From an uncultured Odoribacter sp. (GTDB lineage Bacteria > Bacteroidota > Bacteroidia > Bacteroidales > Marinifilaceae), in contig CAJUQA010000001.1 of assembly GCA_910588375.1 (NCBI GenBank), positions 186,001 to 250,000 of the forward strand: 64,000 nucleotides of DNA. Reading direction: 5' to 3'. The notes below the pieces were generated by a model. It saw only the letters and a program-made list of their open reading frames with translations. It was not told the DNA's origin and ran no database searches. Positions within the stretch are counted from its first letter, which is position 1. Each line of letters starts with the position of its first letter. Positions 60,232-64,000 of this stretch are shown here, piece by piece. A program made the position numbers and the translations under genes.

Positions 60232-61647
60232 TTATTTTATCCATTTTCCCCGGAACAGGCGGAGGAGGAAGATGAAGCCGCGGAAGCAGAGTTCGATGCA
60301 CATGGCTATCCAGACCCCTTGCAGGCCGAGGGAGGGGGCAAGTGTTGCTGCCAAGGAGAGGCGTACGGCCCAGATGCTGAAAAAGTTCATCAGACAAGGG
60401 ATGAGCGTGTCGGCGGCTCCGACGAATACGCCGTAGGCGACGATGGAGGCGGCGAACATGGGTTCGGCAAAGGCTTCGATGCGGAGAGCCTGGACGCCTA
60501 AGGTGCGGATTTCTTCGACGGAAGTCATGAGTCCGATGATTTGGGGGGCGGCGGCATACATGACGGCTCCCATGATTCCCATCACCGCCATGCCCATACC
60601 TACCGTGATTCGGGAGAAGCTGCGGGTAAGTTCCCTACGTCCGGCCCCGATGCTTTGGCCGACCAGAGTTGTGGCGGCTTCGGCGATGCCGTAACCGGGC
60701 ATGTAGCACAGGCTTTCGGCTGTGATGGCAAAGGAGTTGGCGGCAATGGCAAAAACGCCTAAGGGAGCCACGATTACCGTGGTCATAATCTGTGCGCCGC
60801 AAATCACGATGTGTTCTATGCCCATCGGCAGACCGATGTGCAGGGCTTTTTTCAAGGTTGACGCTGTTGGGCGGAAGCTGCCGTGTTCGCCTGACAACCG
60901 TAATTCAGCGGAACGTTTCCAGAGATACCACATCAGTATCAGTGCCACAACTGCTTCGGCGGCAACAGTTCCTAAGGCTGCACCTCCCACGCCTAACCCG
61001 GCACCCGGTATGAAGAACGAGATTTCTCCCATATGCCAGGTGCGAGAGGGGAAAATCAGGAAAAAGTTGAACACGACGTCCAATACACACATCACAACTC
61101 CCAGCAAACTGGGGATGCGCATGTTTCCGCTGCATCGGAGCATGCTTCCCGCCAGGAAATTCATTTGCAGTGCGGGCAGGAAAAGGGAGAATATCAGAAA
61201 GTAGAGTGAAGAGTCTTTCCGGATGGCTGCATCTCCTCCCAACCAGTGAGGCAGGCTACCGCTGATGGCGGAGCCTGTTGTTGCCAGCAGCAGGCTGAAA
61301 ATGAAAGTGGCGGTCAGGGCTTGGCGCAATACTTTCCGTGCGCCTGACATATCGCCTGCACCGATGCGGTGGGCGACTTGTACGGAGAAGCCTGTGGCTG
61401 CGGCCGAACACAGTCCCCCAAAGAGCCACGTGGTCGTGGATACCAGTCCGATGGCTGCCGAGGGGGCGGCTCCTAAGCTGCCCACCATGGCGGCATCGAT
61501 GTATTGCATGATGATGGAGGAAAGTTGTGCCACGATAGCCGGAATACTGAGCTGAATCGTCAGCCGCAGTTGCTGTCCCCGGCTCATCGCTTTCCCTTCA
61601 CGGATGATGGAGAGCAGACCGTGTGTCTTGTCCGCTTGTTTCCTCAT
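60232..61647 (-). CDS. MATE-family multidrug/sodium antiporter
   Basis: 471 residues from MRKQADKTHG; the ATG at 61647 overlaps the stop of DUF418 by 4 nt. Twelve membrane helices and the MATE hallmarks TIQLSIPAIVAQLSSIIMQY and GLVSTTTWLFGG are present. It exports cationic compounds with Na+ or H+. Substrate unknown. Confidence 0.94.
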   Translation of the reverse strand: MRKQADKTHGLLSIIREGKAMSRGQQLRLTIQLSIPAIVAQLSSIIMQYIDAAMVGSLGAAPSAAIGLVSTTTWLFGGLCSAAATGFSVQVAHRIGAGDMSGARKVLRQALTATFIFSLLLATTGSAISGSLPHWLGGDAAIRKDSSLYFLIFSLFLPALQMNFLAGSMLRCSGNMRIPSLLGVVMCVLDVVFNFFLIFPSRTWHMGEISFFIPGAGLGVGGAALGTVAAEAVVALILMWYLWKRSAELRLSGEHGSFRPTASTLKKALHIGLPMGIEHIVICGAQIMTTVIVAPLGVFAIAANSFAITAESLCYMPGYGIAEAATTLVGQSIGAGRRELTRSFSRITVGMGMAVMGIMGAVMYAAAPQIIGLMTSVEEIRTLGVQALRIEAFAEPMFAASIVAYGVFVGAADTLIPCLMNFFSIWAVRLSLAATLAPSLGLQGVWIAMCIELCFRGFIFLLRLFRGKWIK

Positions 61648-62900
61648 TCTTTTTTCTCTTTGGTAAGTTGAAAGATTTTTCCGTATGTCAGCATACGCCA
61701 GAGCCATTCTAACGGACCGAAACGGAAGAAGTGCAGCCAGACGCCGCTAAGGCATGCCTGTACTATCCAAACGCCAGTGGCGATGAGAACGACGTATATA
61801 AGTCCCATTCCGGCACCCATACCGAATCCGATGCCGTAGAAAAGGAGCATGCCCCACAGTGATTGACCGATATAGTTGGTCAGTGCCATTCGTCCCGGCA
61901 TGGCGATAAAGCGGAAGATGCTGCTCTCGGGATGCCGGAGGAAGCAGAGGCTGATGCCTGCCATGTAGGCAAATCCGAGAGGGAATATGCTGACGAAATA
62001 GAGCAGGGCGTGTACGCCCAATCCCCACGGACGGCCATTCATTGCGCTCCATGCGTAAACTACGGAAAGCGGTAGTCCGATGCCGAAACCATACGCGGCA
62101 ATGCGTTTCAGAAGCGGTTTGCGGTTGCCTAAATCGGCATAGAGACGGTTGCGTCCGATGTAAAAACCAATCAGGAAGAGCCCCAGGACTTTGAAGTAGC
62201 GGTTCCCGTCAATGAATTCCTGTACGCGTACAAGTGCTCCCTGTATCAAGAACTGGAATGTCGCACCGTAATTGTCCGCATCGCGCAGCCAGTATGCGAA
62301 ATTGGCTTCGTTGATGCCATAGCGGGCGCAGTAGTATTGCTGGAGTTCCACGACAGAGGCGGCAGGATAAATTCCGGAGGCTTCGATGCAGAAGTCTATC
62401 ACAATCGGAATGACCAGCAGGACGGCGGCCGTTGTCAGCAAGGTTTTGTTTGCTGCGTGGCGGAAAAAAGGGAGCAGCATTCCGAGCAGGGCATAAAGCA
62501 TCAGAATGTCCCCGCTCCAGATGAACATCAGGTGCAGGAAGCCGATGAGCAGCAATACGGCCATCCGGCGGTAGAAGATGCGGAATCCGTCCGCACCACG
62601 CTTCATGGCGTTTGAGATGATGATGGAAAAGCCTATCCCGAACAGCAGGGAGAAGATGGTGTAGAATTTTCCGTCTATAAAAATGTATTGAAGATAGTGT
62701 ACGGCCCGGTCGATTGCGGCGGTAGGCATGTTTCCCGCGGTGGCCTCCGGAAGAAAGGAGTAGAGCGAGAATTCCGGGAAATTGGCTAAGGCGATACCTA
62801 ATAAGGCCAATCCGCGCAACACGTCGAGGATGATGTGTCGCGCGGATGATTCAACCGGCATGGCGGGACGGATGGAAGTGTGTTTTGTTTGCTCTGTCAC
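61644..62900 (-). CDS. DUF418 membrane protein (YeiB-like)
   Basis: 418 residues. Multiple membrane helices; N-terminal LDVLRGLALLGIALANFP and the C-terminal DUF418 motif FFRFGPLEWLWRMLTYGK. The chosen start is a GTG; an ATG at 62864 (MPVESSARH) is possible. DUF418 proteins are predicted transport or membrane-modifying proteins. Translationally coupled to the MATE gene (ATGA). Confidence 0.9.
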   Translation of the reverse strand: MTEQTKHTSIRPAMPVESSARHIILDVLRGLALLGIALANFPEFSLYSFLPEATAGNMPTAAIDRAVHYLQYIFIDGKFYTIFSLLFGIGFSIIISNAMKRGADGFRIFYRRMAVLLLIGFLHLMFIWSGDILMLYALLGMLLPFFRHAANKTLLTTAAVLLVIPIVIDFCIEASGIYPAASVVELQQYYCARYGINEANFAYWLRDADNYGATFQFLIQGALVRVQEFIDGNRYFKVLGLFLIGFYIGRNRLYADLGNRKPLLKRIAAYGFGIGLPLSVVYAWSAMNGRPWGLGVHALLYFVSIFPLGFAYMAGISLCFLRHPESSIFRFIAMPGRMALTNYIGQSLWGMLLFYGIGFGMGAGMGLIYVVLIATGVWIVQACLSGVWLHFFRFGPLEWLWRMLTYGKIFQLTKEKKE

Positions 62901-62939
62901 GGTGTCCGAATTTTTATAAGGTTGTCTGACATGCCGGCA

Positions 62940-63890
62940 TTAGTCCAGGCGTATCAGTTTATAGTGTTGTTTCCCCAGGCCGATGGCTTCGGCATGTTCA
63001 AGGGTGTGCATGCCATTGCGCGAATCAATCCGTTCGATGAGGTGTATTTTTCCGTGGTCTTTGGACGACCGCACGAGGTCTGTACAGGCTTTGTCGAGCG
63101 CAACGGGATCGAGGGAGGCCAGGATGCCGATGTCGCCCATTTTAGGGTCTTCGGGGGAAGAATCGCAGTCGCAGTCGACCGAAAGGTTGTTGGCCACGCT
63201 GATGTATAGAATGTTGTCGCCGCAGTGGTCGGCAACGGCTTTGGCCGCTTCCGCCATGGATTCCAGAAAGTCGTCCTGTTGCGGGTTACCCCAGTCCGTG
63301 GTGCTGGTTCCGGCGGAATGGATGTATCGTTTGCCGTTTGCCGAAGCGATGCCGATGGACATGTTTTTCACTGCTCCGCCGAAGCCGCCCATGGCGTGCC
63401 CCTTGAAATGGGAGAGGATAATGGTGAAATCGTACTGGAGGAAATGAGAGCCGACAATGTCGTGTTTCAGGTGTTTCCCGTTTTTCAGCGGGAGAGTCGT
63501 TTCACCTTCCGCGTCCATGATGTCGACGGGGGCGATGGCTGTAAAACCGTGGTCTTTGGCGGCCTGTAAATGGTCGACAGTCGTGGCGCGTCCTCCGCCG
63601 TATGCGGTGTTGCATTCCACGATGGTCCCGTTGACTTTCTGGACGAGTGCTTTGATGAGTTCGGGATTCAGGAAATTGTGGCCTCCCGGTTCGCCTGTCG
63701 ATAGTTTGACGGCTACTTTCCCTTTGGCTTCGCGTCCTAAAGCTTCATAGATTTTGACTAAGTTGTCAGAATTGATGTTCGTAAACATATAGACTTTGCT
63801 TTCCGCCTTTGCTTCCCGTGTCCGGGTGCAGTTTGTTGTTGCCAGAGACAACAGAGTCAGTAATACTGACATACAGATGTTCTTTTTCAT
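62940..63890 (-). CDS. DUF362 protein with lipoprotein-like signal peptide
   Basis: 316 residues from MKKNICMSVLLTL (ATG 63890). Signal peptide ending TTNC; the Cys may be lipidated. The DUF362 core is DHGFTAIAPVDIMD, ILSHFKGHAMGGFGGAVKNMS and VANNLSVDCDCDSSPED. DUF362 proteins often pair with ferredoxins and may be iron-sulfur carriers. First of three genes likely co-transcribed with DUF418 and MATE. Confidence 0.9.
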   Translation of the reverse strand: MKKNICMSVLLTLLSLATTNCTRTREAKAESKVYMFTNINSDNLVKIYEALGREAKGKVAVKLSTGEPGGHNFLNPELIKALVQKVNGTIVECNTAYGGGRATTVDHLQAAKDHGFTAIAPVDIMDAEGETTLPLKNGKHLKHDIVGSHFLQYDFTIILSHFKGHAMGGFGGAVKNMSIGIASANGKRYIHSAGTSTTDWGNPQQDDFLESMAEAAKAVADHCGDNILYISVANNLSVDCDCDSSPEDPKMGDIGILASLDPVALDKACTDLVRSSKDHGKIHLIERIDSRNGMHTLEHAEAIGLGKQHYKLIRLD

Positions 63891-63912
63891 AGGGTACAAA
63901 TTTAGTAATAAT

Positions 63913-64000
63913 TTAAAAATTCAGATTGATTCCTGCCATGACTGTTGCTTTCGGCATGGGGTATCCGGCATTGATTTCGTATTTTTGTGCCAGCAGGTTT
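63913..64000 (-). CDS. C-terminus of a TonB-dependent receptor (partial)
   Basis: The last 28 codons of a gene that continues beyond the right edge. The product ends in NAGYPMPKATVMAGINLNF and then stop. A final beta strand ending in Phe and the NLL..KYE...GYPMPK pattern are those of outer-membrane TonB-dependent receptors. Only 22 nt separate its stop from the DUF362 ATG. Confidence 0.75.
   Translation of the reverse strand, partial: NLLAQKYEINAGYPMPKATVMAGINLNF

Overview
The window looks like chromosome of a member of the Bacteroidales, probably a gut or oral commensal. The support is: Bacteroidetes-type -7 boxes (TAnnTTTG) upstream of many genes, few Shine-Dalgarno sites, a surface-lipoprotein export signal (CSDDDD), DUF1573, HU-CCDC81 and AAA/PD-(D/E)XK proteins, a tyrosine recombinase of the Bacteroidetes SAM_5 type, and a TonB-receptor tail at the right edge. 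The genus is not settled; Odoribacter-like or Parabacteroides-like gene content is my guess only.

Region 1 (1-23.4 kb, all minus strand) is one long biosynthetic operon of the aryl polyene / flexirubin type. A probable promoter at 23368 precedes an aromatic amino acid ammonia-lyase. After it come a ketoreductase, three intact ketosynthases, two ketosynthase-fold proteins lacking the usual catalytic features, two acyl carrier proteins, two hotdog dehydratases, a thioesterase, an O-methyltransferase, an LpxL-type acyltransferase, a LolA-like carrier, a small DMT transporter, a GT2-PlsC fusion, a phytoene-desaturase-like flavoenzyme, hydrolases, an adenylating ligase and an MMPL exporter-PlsC fusion. 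Many genes overlap by 1-4 bases. The logic is: an aromatic acid starter is made by deamination, activated, loaded on ACP, extended and dehydrated to a polyene, methylated, attached to a lipid or resorcinol-type partner and exported. No DarA or DarB homologue (dialkylresorcinol synthesis) is present here.

Region 2 (23.56-37.83 kb) is an AT-rich integrated element of about 14.2 kb bounded by perfect 83-bp direct repeats that include the 3' part of a tRNA(CAT) gene. The intact tRNA is at the right end beside the integrase. The left end carries a tRNA-like sequence whose D-loop is enlarged by 31 nt. Cargo is dominated by toxin-antitoxin modules (MNT/HEPN, a broken HigB with intact HigA, YefM/YoeB, a zeta-like kinase), a further HEPN-like protein, a surface leucine-rich-repeat lipoprotein, DUF3871 and RadC-like proteins, a winged-helix protein downstream of iteron-like repeats, and a ParB-like DGQHR protein. 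No relaxase or conjugation gene is seen. Three diverged copies of a ~75-bp spacer repeat lie beside the toxin-antitoxin modules.

Region 3 (37.85-64 kb) is ordinary chromosome, visibly richer in G+C: rlmH, a 1200-residue histidine kinase, a GT9 glycosyltransferase, DUF1573, an AAA/PD-(D/E)XK protein, pssA, an HU-CCDC81 protein, galE, a short GT5 protein, YraN, OsmC, a sugar-nucleotide-type reductase, prfA, pyrF, DUF6266, an HxlR/flavoprotein pair, a pyridoxal kinase/HAD pair, DUF3737 with a C-S lyase, and a DUF362-DUF418-MATE set, ending in the C-terminus of a TonB-dependent receptor.
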